Under the pieces are notes generated by a model. That model had not been told where the DNA came from and made no database searches. It worked only from the letters and a program-made list of their open reading frames with translations. Of a stretch of DNA of 64,000 nt, positions 23,088-33,104 are shown piece by piece. The first letter of the stretch is position 1, and each line of letters opens with the position of its first letter. Source of the DNA: Clusia tigrina (lineage: Eukaryota; Arthropoda; Insecta; Diptera; Clusiidae); assembly GCA_920105625.2 (NCBI GenBank), contig OV050030.1, positions 63,028,322-63,092,321 of the forward strand. The letters run 5' to 3'. Position numbers and translations under genes: made by a program.

Positions 23088-23590
23088 TTAAAAGCACTCA
23101 ACAAATACTCTTACACTTCCAAAACACTTTGGGAGTGCCACTGTGCACTTAAAAGACTGGCGACACAACAGACTTTGTCTGGTGTGGGTTCCAGGCCATG
23201 AGGGACACGCAGGCAACGGACATACGGACCCTCATGCAACGGAAATACGGGCCATGTCCAACGTTTGGTTTCAATAAGCATGGTCCTAAGCTGGATCTAA
23301 AAAACTGGACGACGCAGCCGAAAAATGAGTACTGGAACAGCTTAGAGGGTCTGAGGCACTCGAAAAGGTTTTTGTGATTCAACGCAGAAGAAATCAACTG
23401 AGGATACTGTGCGGTGTGTTGACGGGTCACTTTCCCTGCAATGAGCAACTGCACAGAATGGGCCTAGCTGATACCAAATTATGTAGATTTTGCTTAGAAG
23501 ACGATGAGTCTGAGGCACTGCATAAGAAATCAGATTCTTGCCAAATGTGCAATATTTTTCATTGGATGTGTTCCATGTTGAAATAATAAA
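23086..23590 (+). pseudogene. RNase H C-terminal part of the split non-LTR element
   Basis: Continues the RNase H of the element at 19.8-22.1 kb after the mariner: TLKALNKYSYTSKTLWEC (about 23088-23141), LVWVPGHEGHAGN (about 23177-23215), then a C-terminal zinc-like segment (LRILCGVLTGHF, about 23398-23433, and LCRFCLEDDESEALH, about 23479-23523). Frames change, so it is inactive. Confidence 0.8.
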
Positions 23591-23666
23591 ATTAATTTCG
23601 CTATTGGTATGTTTAATTCACGCTTCCCTTCATATAATTTATAGATTTAATCTTTCGTTTTACTTT

Positions 23667-24262
23667 CCCTATATATAAAATAAATAAAAATGGATGTTTG
23701 TATGTCTGTCCTTTATAGAATCGTAAACTATGCATTTGATCATGTGATAATCTTCAGCAAAGTTGTTGTGCATGAGCCCACGAAGATTTCTCAGTTGGTA
23801 CCGGTCCAATTGGACAAAGGGGCGTGGTACCTCCCATACAAAGCACAAATTAAAAATCCATTATTTCTGCTCTGGTTAACAGTATGTGAACAAAATTTGG
23901 TACGTCGGTTAAGTGTACACATTCTAATTGCTGTTGCAAATATGGGCGAGATTGGACATAGGGGCGTAGTACCTCCCATACAAATCACAAATTAAAAAGC
24001 CATTATTTCTGCTCCGGTTAACAGTATTTGAACAATATTTGGTATATAGGTTTAGTGTACATATTCTAAGTGCTGCTGCAAATATGGGCGGGATTGGACA
24101 AAGGGGAGTGGTACCTCCCATACAAATCAAAATGAATTGAATATTTGTATAATGTCTTTCCTTCAAATTTATATATTTAAACTACTCATCCGATTTCAAA
24201 AATTCTTTGACCAGCTGAATGCTACACCCTCCTACAATTCAGGGGTGCACCGGGTACAGCTA
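23667..24262 (+). mobile_element. non-autonomous Helitron-like element
   Basis: Starts at a TATATAAAATAAATAAAAATGG-type leader followed by TGTATGTCTGTCC, and ends in GGTGCACCGGGTACAGCTAGT (24242-24262). That is the CTAGT-type terminus after a GC-rich stretch seen in fly Helitron/Helentron-like elements. No terminal inverted repeats, no target duplication and no coding sequence are visible, which fits the class. The internal repeats are listed separately. The assignment rests on end motifs only. Confidence 0.55.
23811..24138 (+). repeat. three tandem 142-bp repeats inside Helitron-like element
   Basis: Copies start with TGGACAAAGGGGCGTGGTAC at 23811, TGGACATAGGGGCGTAGTAC at 23953 and TGGACAAAGGGGAGTGGTAC at 24095, an even 142-bp period. 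Each contains CTCCCATACAAA and a TTTCTGCTCYGGTTAACAGT block in the first two units; the third is cut short by the element's 3' end. Confidence 0.85.
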
Positions 24263-24731
24263 GTATAATATATATTGAACATACTACAAAACTTTTTTTT
24301 TTTGTGTTTTTGTAGAAGTATATGGGCAATAATTTGAGTGGGGTTTTATAGTTTTCTGATTGCTTCTAAATTGAATGTTTGAAGCAATTACTATGAGCAT
24401 TACTATTATGGCGTTTTGGTAGAAGATGGAAATACCATCTATATGTTTTAAATTTATTAATTGTTAACAAACTTTTAAAATCATGCCTAACAATAACTTT
24501 TTTTTAAATTAAGTAATCAAATGTGTGCATATAATAAAAAAGCATTAATATTAAAAGTACATTTTAAAACTTTGCTTGATCAGTGGAGGTTAGAAAATCG
24601 AGTATGTAAACAATATAAGCAGCGCACAACAAAACGAATTCAGCAACGATTTAACAATAATAATTGTACAATTTGCGGCTAATGAGTTTTACTGGGTTGA
24701 TACGAAAATTGTTAATGACACACAAATAAAT
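24263..24731 (-). other. Ehbp1: probable 3' UTR of Ehbp1 (short isoform)
   Basis: AT-rich sequence immediately downstream of the Ehbp1 stop codon. On the minus strand an AATAAA polyadenylation hexamer lies at 24458-24453, about 275 bases after the stop. The Helitron-like element begins just beyond. The UTR extent is inferred, not demonstrated. Confidence 0.45.
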
Positions 24732-25478
24732 TCATATTGTTACTAAAGGAGCTAACTGCTGCAAAGCGTGTGTAAGTGAAGAGCGCAATTGCATTTCTTT
24801 GGGCGTTGAGTGGAGATGTAGTTTGTTGCAATTCAAGCAGCAAAAATGTGGCAAAAACATTCGCAAAGGCATACATATTTTGTTGTAAAATTTACCACCG
24901 AAATTGCTACGAGCTTTTGAGCGTCTTCTGCTACGCCTTCTGTTGTGTAATTCCTCTTCATCACTAATAATTTTAAAATTATCACAAGAAGAATGATTGC
25001 ATGAAGCAGAGGACATAATGCTATATGGATTAGGGGCGATTGGATTTTGATGATCATGATTTTGATTCGTATCAACAATGCATGATTGAGAGCGTGGACG
25101 CATTTGTTGTATGGCTGCATCATGCTCCCGCCGACATTTTCGATTACGTGAGTGACGTCTCGTGCCACTGCCGGGTGTCATTTCATCATCACTTGTTAGC
25201 GAAGATGAAGACGCCGTTGGTGAAGACTCGACAGAATGGTTGAGTGAGAATTCGCCATTATTCTCAATGTTCAGCAACTTGATTCTAATACTATCACCAC
25301 CACCAATACTATTGCGTATCAATCTAAGAAAGGGATTTCTATTCGTTTTATTATTACTTGGATTGCCACCCATGACAGCGCGTAGTTTCTTCTCTAGACT
25401 GCTCGCCTTCTGATCGATGGCTTCTTGTTCTCGTTCGAGCGCTTCTAGTTCGGATTCGATGTACGATAATTTGTCACC
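24732..25478 (-). CDS. Ehbp1: Ehbp1 terminal coding exon: bMERB start plus Cys-rich tail
   Basis: Last exon in this window. A splice acceptor (TTTCTTTCAACAG) precedes 25478 and the reading phase (0) matches the exon before it. The first ~40 residues are the opening helix of the bMERB domain (KLSYIESELEALEREQEAID, then QKASSLEKKLRAVM). The rest of the Rab-binding bMERB domain does not follow. The frame stays open for some 210 more residues rich in Ser, Asn and Arg, with an SGTRRHSRNRKCRREHD basic stretch and near the end a Cys-rich PHFCCLNCNKLH segment, before TGA at 24734-24732. A possible donor (CCAA/GTAATA, at 25358/25357) lies right after the bMERB helix. This exon may therefore be a read-through 3' end that yields an isoform lacking a full bMERB. 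Coding status of the first third is strong; the tail is likely but unconfirmed. Confidence 0.8.
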   Translation of the reverse strand, partial: GDKLSYIESELEALEREQEAIDQKASSLEKKLRAVMGGNPSNNKTNRNPFLRLIRNSIGGGDSIRIKLLNIENNGEFSLNHSVESSPTASSSSLTSDDEMTPGSGTRRHSRNRKCRREHDAAIQQMRPRSQSCIVDTNQNHDHQNPIAPNPYSIMSSASCNHSSCDNFKIISDEEELHNRRRSRRRSKARSNFGGKFYNKICMPLRMFLPHFCCLNCNKLHLHSTPKEMQLRSSLTHALQQLAPLVTI

Positions 25479-25543
25479 CTGTTGAAAGAAAAAAAAGATT
25501 TTGGATATTCAAACGAATCTATCAGAACTCTCAAGAGACCCAC

Positions 25544-25927
25544 TTTCTTTTCACTCTTCTTTGAGATGCGCTCCATCACTGCATTGAACGACTGCAGCGA
25601 ATTACTGCCATTGTAGCGTTCACTTAATCTATGACTAGGACTTAATTTATTACTACTGGTGTCGATATCACGAGGTGGAGTAATTTTCTTGCCGGGTGAT
25701 TGTGGTGTCTTCGGTGAACCACTGATATTGCCCCCAAAAAATCCATATTCCTCGGTTGCATTGTTTATTGGCGAAATGGTACGTTCAGGTGAGAAATTAA
25801 AGCGTTTTAACTTGCTCGGCGAAATGGGATTGTCAATGTTGTTGTGCATAGCACCATTTGTTGTTTTCGTACGTGTCTCCAATATGAGAAGTCGTGCCTG
25901 TTCACGTAAGCGTTGCTGACGTTCCTC
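25544..25927 (-). CDS. Ehbp1: Ehbp1 exon: coiled-coil and Ser/Pro linker
   Basis: 384 bp, exactly 128 codons, both ends phase 0, with acceptor TTTCTTAG before 25927 and donor AAA/GTGGGT at 25543. It starts EERQQRLREQARLLILETRT, matching the second LSR-like coiled-coil repeat of EHBP1 proteins (EERRRQLRERARQLI in the vertebrate family). A linker with SP and TP sites follows (ISPSKLKRFNFSPERTISP, SPKTPQSPGKKITPP), ending SFNAVMERISKKSEKK. The many SP/TP dipeptides suggest phosphorylation, which is inference only. Confidence 0.9.
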
Positions 25928-26069
25928 CTAAGAAACCGAATATAATTTTTACTATTAATTGAAGAAGTGTATGAAAATAATTTCAATAAAAAATATAAAA
26001 TAAGTTTAAATATTGCAGCGAAATTGGAATAGCTGCCTCTCCTTTAATTTTTTTTGTTTCTGTACTCAC

Positions 26070-26162
26070 ATCGTTGTCGGTTTTTTCCCCATTGGAAATT
26101 TTTAACTTTTCCATCATCATTTTGGCCTTTTCACTCATTTCCTTATGTCGGGATAAAATTCT
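26070..26162 (-). CDS. Ehbp1: Ehbp1 small exon: first coiled-coil repeat
   Basis: 93 bp (31 codons, phase 0 at both ends) with acceptor ATGATTTTAG and donor GAT/GTGAGT. It encodes RILSRHKEMSEKAKMMMEKL followed by KISNGEKTDND. This corresponds to the LSRQEELKERARVLLEQ segment of EHBP1 and lies just before its partner repeat in the next exon. It is too short to stand out as an open frame; it was found by family similarity and phase continuity. Confidence 0.85.
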
Positions 26163-27044
26163 CTAAAATCATAAATAACCAAAGAGAAAGGAAAAAAACA
26201 CAAGCCAAACAAAAGCAAAAATTAAAAAAAAAAATGCCAAGCAGTGATAATAAACAATTCAAATAATTTGTGATAATAAATTTTAAAAAACATTTTAAAA
26301 ATAAATTAATACAAAAAATGATTCGAGCAAAAGCGTTATAATTTCATTCGATAAAGTGTTTAAGGAAACTCTATGTGTTTAATATATACGGCTCAACTTT
26401 CGTTAAAAGTCGAACTACAATAAATTAATTTTCCAAACCAAAAAAAAAATATATATAAGAAATTATATATATTTTTTAAAATAGAGAAGTAGCGATTATT
26501 GATCCATTGTGTCCCGTTTACCTGTCTAAATATGTTTATTTTATATTTCTACTCGAGTCTAAGGACCTAGCAGCTAGTACTCATTTCCTCAAACCCTTGC
26601 GGTGTAAGGATTTATAAAATAAATAATGCATACACAAAACGTATTTTCTTGGATTACTAATTTTAATGGAAAATTAATTGCGAGCAGGCCGATAGACTAG
26701 CAGTCAGTGCTTGAGTGGCAGAATGCCAAGGTTCTAAGTTCAAATTCACGTCGGTCAATTTTAAAGTAGAGCTTTGTATTGATAATAAACCAAATGTAGT
26801 AGCATATTTGAGAGAACCTAGTGGCGATATTTAAAATAGTGTGGACAAATTTTGGAGGAGAAAATAAATAAAAAATACAAGTAAAAACTTTAAAAAACAT
26901 GAAGAAATATAAATACAATTGCGGTGTTTAAATATAAGATTTTAGTTTTCAGTTCTTCTTTAATAGGAGTAACAACCACTACATTATTACATCACCATTC
27001 TTTATCTCTAATATAAAAAAAGAAATTATTCATATGCGATATTT
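26163..27044. other. Ehbp1 intron sequence, left of TIR element
   Basis: AT-rich intron. A tRNA-like segment lies at 26681-26757 (listed separately); otherwise only short A/T runs are seen. Confidence 0.5.
26681..26757 (+). repeat. possible tRNA-derived (SINE-like) fragment
   Basis: GATAGACTAGCAGTCAGTGC and GGTTCTAAGTTCAAATTC lie about 50 bp apart, like decayed A and B boxes of a tRNA-derived promoter. Stems could not be drawn convincingly. Confidence 0.3.
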
Positions 27045-28135
27045 GAATGGTGGCCTCAAATAACGTTGTAACCGACAAAATTAAAAATATCAATAGAGGA
27101 AAAAACGGTTTAAAGACGGCAGGTTCGAAATTTCTTTTATATTTTTTCACTTTTATTAAATTAGCCTATATTAGACCTGATTTACAGTTAAAAAATAATT
27201 AAAAAGTTTCCGAAATGCCGAAAAAGCCAATTGCAATATTTTTTTAGTAAAATAACGTTGTATGGATTCTGTAAAATGGATGATACAACGCTGTTTCACT
27301 ACAAGCAGCATCATTTCTGGTGGTAGATACAACGTTTTTCCCCCGTCAAGTAAAAAGCGATCACTCTATATTTCATGTATTTTGGTATATTTATTAACAA
27401 AAAATAATCATACATTATTCATTTACATGAAATAAAAATAATAAAAAGGCAAAATCAAGTCCTTGTAATTACATCATAAAAACAGTAAAATATAGGCCGT
27501 AAGCTTTACTCTTGACAACTTTCAATACAAAATTGTGTATAAAGAGAATGATGCCATCGATAACAGGCCTTTTTTTCTTTTCAGGACTAATAGTTATAGA
27601 TAGGCTCATTTCGGTGCACTTCCAATTGCCACAAAAATGTCGGTTTTGGCAGCGCTTTTTGTCTTCTGGTGTAAGTTGATAATAAGCCAGGCTTCTAAGA
27701 GGAATGAATGTTCCTTAATTTTAAAACTATATGATCTTCAGATTGTATGCACATACAACATTTTTTCAAATTACCATTCCAGAAGCATTTTTCTCCGGAA
27801 CGAGTCTCCCTTTTTTGGACATGTAGGATCCTCCACTATTTCTGAGTAATTGTTTATTAAAATTTTTCGAATTTTCATAACGCACTTTCCTTTTTTCTTT
27901 GCCTTTATTAAGCTTACGCAACACACTAAATTCTTCGGCACTTGCCATTATATCGATCACTTACAACGTTGTTGCAGCTACTGTTTACTTTAAAGTGTGT
28001 TTGATGTGGAAAGAAATTTTCAAAACGGTAAATTTTCTTTGCAGCAAGACAAGAAATTGCCGTTAGAATATAATTCCACTAAAAAACGCAGTTCGCAAAA
28101 ACTGTTGGTTACAACATTATTTGAGGCAACCATTC
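27045..28135 (-). mobile_element. unclassified TIR-bounded DNA transposon in Ehbp1 intron
   Basis: About 1.09 kb with imperfect inverted ends of roughly 33 bp. The left end contains GCCTCAAATAACGTTGTAAC and the right end, reverse complemented, GCCTCAAATAATGTTGTAAC, both preceded by GAATGGTG or GAATGGTT. Copies of an ACAACGTTG-like sub-motif recur inside (27254-27262, 27284-27292, 27329-27337, 27963-27970). A minus-strand frame encodes a short basic peptide (next entry). I cannot assign a known superfamily from the ends, and the target duplication is not clear. Confidence 0.6.
27766..27948 (-). pseudogene. N-terminal fragment of an unidentified transposon-type protein
   Basis: Starting at the Met at 27948 (MASAEEFSVLRKLNKGKEKR), 60 residues run to a stop. 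The segment KQLLRNSGGSYMSKKGRLVP resembles the N-terminal lRnsGkxYvskkGkxVp pattern I associate with uncharacterised insect transposon proteins. No catalytic domain follows, so this is a truncated coding remnant of the enclosing element. Confidence 0.4.
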
Positions 28136-28679
28136 ATTTGTCGCACTAAATTTTTGGGGAAAAAAATCACTGCAATTATTTAACAAATAATGAAATATGT
28201 ACTCGTATGTTTACTGAAATATAGTTTTTCAAAAACAATTAAAAAAATGTTTCTTTCCTAAAGGATTCGATTCGATCCACTACAACTGGCGAAGCGAAGG
28301 CTAACAACTCGCCAATGATTGTCCTCCAAGGATGGTGATGATGAAAAATATTAGTGAAGTAAATATGCTCCTGCATGGGGGAAAAGGGAAATTGATCATA
28401 GCATGTGTGATTGGCCTCGAATATGTATTGATATGTGATTAAAGCTTGCATTGATATAAAAGGCTAACTGAACTTGACTTTGCTATTAAATGAAACTTTA
28501 GTAGATTATAAAGCAGTTAAGTCTCAGGAACGATAAATCTGTAGTGGGAACAGGCCAACAATTTCAAATGAATTTATTAACCAAAAAAAAAATTAACAAA
28601 CTTTAAAAAATATTACAAAGCCTATAAACATGCCTGTCAAGAAAATTGTTTGCAGATGCATATATAAAATAGAACTCAC
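28136..28679. other. Ehbp1 intron sequence
   Basis: Intron between the TIR element and the next exon. No gene, RNA or repeat recognised. Confidence 0.5.
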
Positions 28680-29113
28680 ATGCGTTGTATTCGGATCCAG
28701 TGTAGTTGGTGAGGAGGGTGCACCTGTATTAGTAGTAGTTTGCTGTTGTGGCTGTTGAGGCATTTGCTGCTGCACGATTTCTGGTTCCGCGGGGAAATAC
28801 GTATCCGCATCACCTGTGACAATCGTCATAGTAAAGATTTGATTCCCATGCTGTGATGCATTTATAGAGTTCTTATCTTTTGCTGGCGACAGCACTTTAC
28901 CTAAAATACTCTTGGAACCAGAAATTATCAAATTTTTCACATCCTTCTTCCCTGTGGGAGAAAGTTGAACTTTGTCCATTCCATAAATATCGTCGTCGAT
29001 TGAATTCTGATGCAACAACTGCGCTTTTAAATGACTCAAATTGAGTAAATTTTGCGACATATTGTCCGATTTGTAATTGCCAATGATATAGCTGGACTCA
29101 TCAGATGTTGGAC
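28680..29113 (-). CDS. Ehbp1: Ehbp1 exon: linker after CH domain
   Basis: 434 bp with acceptor TCATTTTCTAG and donor CAT/GTGAGT. It completes a Gly codon split by the preceding intron and ends in phase 0, matching the next exon. It starts GPTSDESSYIIGNYKSDN, like the post-CH region of EHBP1 (a YKVGNYETD-type block follows the CH domain in vertebrates). It continues through a polar linker (KVLSPAKDKNS) to a Gln-rich stretch (PEIVQQQMPQQPQQQTTT). No globular domain is expected here. Confidence 0.88.
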
Positions 29114-29190
29114 CTAGAAAATGATAATATTTAATCAACCAATTTACATAAAAAAACATTAACAATTGCTTTTTATTGTTGCTTACTTAC

Positions 29191-29393
29191 CAATTTGCTC
29201 AATGTGCAACTGTTTGCCAGTGAAATGCGCACGTAATTGATGTAAATACGTCATTACAGCCAATTTATCTGGCACAGCTAAGAGGCTCATGTCACGTGGC
29301 TCAATGACACGTGGTATGCCCAACGACTCAGCAGCATCAAAGGCAATGCGACAATTGCCAACCACGTCATGAGAGGAGAGCTGAGACATGTCA
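29191..29393 (-). CDS. Ehbp1: Ehbp1 exon: C-terminal half of the CH domain
   Basis: 203 bp with acceptor ACTCAACAG and donor ATTG/GTAAGT. The T at its start completes an Ile codon from the upstream exon, so the CH domain reads across the intron without a break. It encodes HDVVGNCRIAFDAAESLGIP, RVIEPRDMSLLAVPDKLAVM and TYLHQLRAHFTGKQLHIEQI, which are helices of a type-2-like calponin-homology domain of the EHBP1/MICAL kind. A single CH domain links the adaptor to actin-associated membranes in the known family. A long (AT)n tract sits only about 45 bp upstream of the acceptor. Confidence 0.95.
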
Positions 29394-29432
29394 CTGTTGA
29401 GTAAATATTTCCAAATAATAACATTAACCGGA

Positions 29433-29823
<391 letters not shown>

Positions 29824-30001
29824 TAATTGTATTTTGGAAATTGCAAAATATTTTTCTGCCCTAATCTTCAAAATTACTTAACAATTTGTTCTTTTTCTAA
29901 ATCAATTTGAGAACTCTTTGCTAATATGTTGTATATTACTGCACATTCGCACAAATCGTATTTAAATATATTGTTTTCTAAAGGCTGAAATACTTTTATA
30001 G

Positions 30002-30111
30002 CATCATAATGGCATCGAACGTACTTTCACAGGAATAAAAAATTTAATTGATATTTAAAACCGGTTTTGTTTTATTTAAAAAAACTTTTGTAGCGCTCTT
30101 ATTGAAAAACC

Positions 30112-30114
<3 letters not shown>
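30002..30114 (+). mobile_element. DD41D mariner terminal fragment, inverted copy
   Basis: Reverse complement of the terminal ~113 bp of the mariner copy that begins at 30198: ATGGCATCGAACGTACTTTC ... CTACAAAAGT-type inverted repeat ... AAAAACCCGATA. The transposase C terminus is cut off at the ATGGCATCG junction. Confidence 0.88.

Positions 30115-30197
<83 letters not shown>
30115..30197. repeat. (TA)n tract between inverted mariner ends
   Basis: Pure TA dinucleotides with one TACA interruption, placed exactly where two inverted mariner ends face each other. It probably expanded from the TA target site. Confidence 0.95.
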
Positions 30198-30199
<2 letters not shown>

Positions 30200-31132
30200 C
30201 GGGTTTTTCAATAAGAGCGCTACAAAAGTTTTTTTAAATAAAACAAAACCGGTTTTAAATATCAATTAAATTTTTTATTCCTGTGAAAGTACGTTCGATG
30301 CCATTATGTATGGAACTCGATTTCTTTTGCATGGCCACCACGGGCACGCTTGCAGACGTCCAGACGCTCAACCCAATTTTCAACGGTTTTCAAGCATAAA
30401 TCGGCCGATACTGCTGCAATTTCACGTTCGATATTCGTACGAAGTTCATCAATCGTCGGTGGCTTGTTGGCATAGACCATAGACTTGACGTAGCCCCACA
30501 GGAAATAATCTAACGGCGTCAAATCGCACGACCGAGGCGGCCAATCGACTGGGCCATTTCGTGAGATAACACGTTCACCAAATTGGTTTACAGTAAATTG
30601 ATTGTGGCATTCGCTGTGTGGCTTGTGGCGCCGTCCTGTTGGAACCACATGTCCTCCAAGTCCATATTATCCAATTGGGGCCAAAAATATTAGGTTATCA
30701 TTGAACGGTAGCGATTCGCATTCACAGTAATGTGTCGGTCTTGATCATCACGGAAGAAGTGCGGCCCAATGACGCCGCCGGCCCATAAACCGCACCAAAC
30801 CGTAATTTTTTCGGGATGCAATGATGACTCATGGAGTACGTGTGGATTGCTGTCTAACCAATAACGCATATTTTGCTTATTGACGAAGCCATTCAGCCAG
30901 AAATGAGCCTCATCATAAATTGGACGTAGCGCTCTTAAAGTTGAGGCGACTGACTCCGAATTTTCGGTAGTAAATTTTAATAAGTTCGACTCGTTGTTGG
31001 CTCGTATGTCTTTGCATGATGAAATGGCAAACCTTACTGAAGAGAAATGTCAAAAGAGCGGGAAAAAATATGGCGTCGTTTGCTGTCACTATCGATTTAC
31101 TTTTGTAGCGTTTCTTTTGAAAAACCCTTTAT
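30198..31132 (-). mobile_element. DD41D mariner, internally deleted copy
   Basis: Same family and orientation as the copy at 11.9 kb, sharing both terminal repeats (left GGGTTTTTCAATAAGAGCGC, right end GTAGCGTTTCTTTTGAAAAA). Transposase remnants on the minus strand include ERVISRNGPVDWPPRSCDLT and PLDYFLWGYVKSMVYANKPP (third Asp, about 30560-30470), and EFHT at the C terminus (30304). Between about 30912 and 30913 the sequence jumps from the SDEAHF region to the N-terminal helix-turn-helix region, deleting roughly 350 bp. A frameshift near 30580 breaks the rest. Confidence 0.9.
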
Positions 31133-31310
31133 ATTCAGCCTTTAGAAAACAATATATTTAAATACGATTTGTACGAATGTGCAATCATATACAATATATT
31201 AGCAAAGAGTTCTCAAATTGATTTAGAAAAAGAACAAATTGTTAAGTAATTTTGAAGATTAGGACAGAAAAATATTTTGCAATTTCCAAAATACTTACAA
31301 TTAATAATGT

Positions 31311-32131
31311 ATGCGATTCCTATATATCTGAACGAAAGCTGCATTACTTTTTCGTAGTATTAAGCAGTCAAATATTCTTAAAAGTACTAGAGTTATTGAA
31401 GGTATCATAAATAATACTTCAAAGAGTGATTGTTGTAAGCGATTAGATTTTATGGTACCAGCGCTGTAACAACACATGGAATAACAATAAATATTTAATT
31501 TTTATATGTCTTAGATTTTTATGAGTCAGTAAGTGCCGTAAAACGGGAATACAGCGGTTTAAAAATTGTGAAGACCTGAAGCATTTTATTACGAGACAAA
31601 TTTATATACAAGTTTCTATGTTTGCCGTCACTTATTATTAATGCATTTTAGATATCCGTAGATTCTCTTCAGTAGGCTGTATTTTTATTTTTAATTTAGG
31701 TAAAATGTGAATATATATAAAACAAAATTACAATCTTGAATATCTTCACATAAATCTGACTGACCTAAAGCTAAAAGTATGCATATAATAAAGACCGAAG
31801 GAGATCAACATATTTCCGTGAAATTATTGTTATGGATGTTAAGCCGGAATAAGTAATAATTTTTAAACATAAAACCTTTCGAATATATGTATATTTCTAT
31901 ATTTAATCAATTCGTGAAATGCGTTTTGCTATTTTATTGGGTTTTTATTCACACGGGATATACCTATAAACTATTCATTTGAAGAGTTTTGCATTCCAAA
32001 ATATATTTCCTGCTCAAATAACGGTATAGTTAGTTTATAAATAGTTTGTACGACTCTGACAGAATATAAGTTTTCAAAATGTAATTGTTGAATTGGATAA
32101 TTGTTTCAAATGTACACAAACAAGTACTTAC
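31311..32131. other. Ehbp1 intron sequence
   Basis: Intron 5' part, next to the donor of the long linker exon. AT-rich; no other feature recognised. Confidence 0.5.
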
Positions 32132-33104
32132 ATCATATCCGGATCAAAATGATGTATAATAGCGCAGAATGCCATACCATTGCGCCAACTTGTGGTCAAA
32201 TTGGTCACTTTAACAGTTGGGTAATCTTTGGTTACTTCCTTGCACCACTCTAGCAAATCCTGTCCGGGAGTATTTTCCTTGAGTATAATTTTCTCTACAG
32301 GTTTAATGGCAGCGTTAGCGTTATTATTATTGCTGTTACTGTTACCCAGGCTATTAAGTAGTGCAGTATAATTGTTGCTGCTGTTGTTGTTGCTGGTGAT
32401 GCTGGTAGTAGTGTTGTCCCTCGTGATGTTGGTGGTATCCTGTTCGTAATTCTTTTTCAAATTTAAAGGTTGCAATTCAGCACGTTTCATTTCCTTATAC
32501 GATTGTGTGAGTTGGTTGGATGGTATACTTCTATTATGATAATCGGTAGTTGTTTTGGTTGTTGTTGATGTTGTGATTGGTGTAGTTGCATGTAATTTCT
32601 CTGTGGCAGCAACTTTAACTTTTGCGGATAAAATCGATGATTCCTTGACAGTCTCTTCTGCTATAGTGCCGGAGTGTGGCGATGGCGTTTGCCCTAGTTC
32701 GGCCCCTTGTGGTGACAATTTAGTTAGTGAAGACTCTTTGGACGTGCTTGTTTGCTGTTTAGCTGTGTCCCCATTACTTTTAAAATCGAATACTTTTCGC
32801 ACACTTTTCTCGATGCTGTTTGTCGCTTCAGCAAATTTTTTTTCGACAGTTTTGCCAATTTTATTACCAGCTCCTGTAGACTTGTCCTGTTTTGTTATCA
32901 TTTTCAATGGGTGTTCTTTTGTTGGTGAAGCTGCTACTGCCACTGATTTAATAAACATATTTTGTTCTTGCTGTTGCTGCTGATGCATAGCGTTTGGCGT
33001 CTTCAGCAATTCATCACCTTCCCCAAATTGTTTATCTGCTTCGAGTTCGAAATTTAAATGATTAACTTCGGCCAATGGAGTTGGATCTTCGGACAATGAA
33101 GGTA
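32132..33104 (-). CDS. Ehbp1: Ehbp1 long linker exon and N-terminal half of the CH domain
   Basis: 973 bp, the largest internal coding exon. The acceptor is placed at ACGTAG/TACCTTC because it restores the phase left by the upstream exon (a split Val codon). The upstream pyrimidine stretch CTCCTCTTCTT supports it, but this site is weaker than the others. The donor is ATGAT/GTAAGT. The protein opens [20 protein letters not shown], then runs through a low-complexity linker (poly-Gln block QQQQEQNMF, Asn/Ser runs encoded by AAC/AAT repeats). It ends in the first helices of the CH domain: [20 protein letters not shown] and [19 protein letters not shown]. The Trp-Arg-Asn-Gly motif and the HHF-DPD block are diagnostic of the EHBP1 CH domain. 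Confidence 0.9.

Larger units (their letters stand above)
29826..31310. repeat. large inverted repeat with (TA)n centre
   Basis: The right arm is a mariner end (30198-30310) and, beyond the rest of the mariner, intron flank 31133-31310. Reverse complemented, these match 30002-30114 and 29826-29989 in the left arm. The left arm lacks about 820 bp of the element's interior. The flank copies differ at only a few positions. Between the arms lies a pure (TA)n tract of about 85 bp. Transcribed through Ehbp1 pre-mRNA this could fold into a long hairpin. Confidence 0.88.

Noticed and set aside
23690..24166. Short frames and evenly spaced repeats that might suggest a CRISPR-like or coding repeat
   Set aside because: The 142-bp units are adjacent with no unique spacers and lie within a Helitron-like element in a eukaryotic genome.
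24263..24731. Remaining bMERB exons of Ehbp1 downstream of the terminal exon
   Set aside because: I looked for the expected WFxLVNxKN and LERxYxxLxxEL blocks on the minus strand to the left and did not see them. They may lie outside the window or not exist in this gene model.
32555..32983. 142-codon plus-strand frame
   Set aside because: Lies entirely antisense to the Ehbp1 linker exon, whose splice phase and family similarity are strong. It is a shadow.
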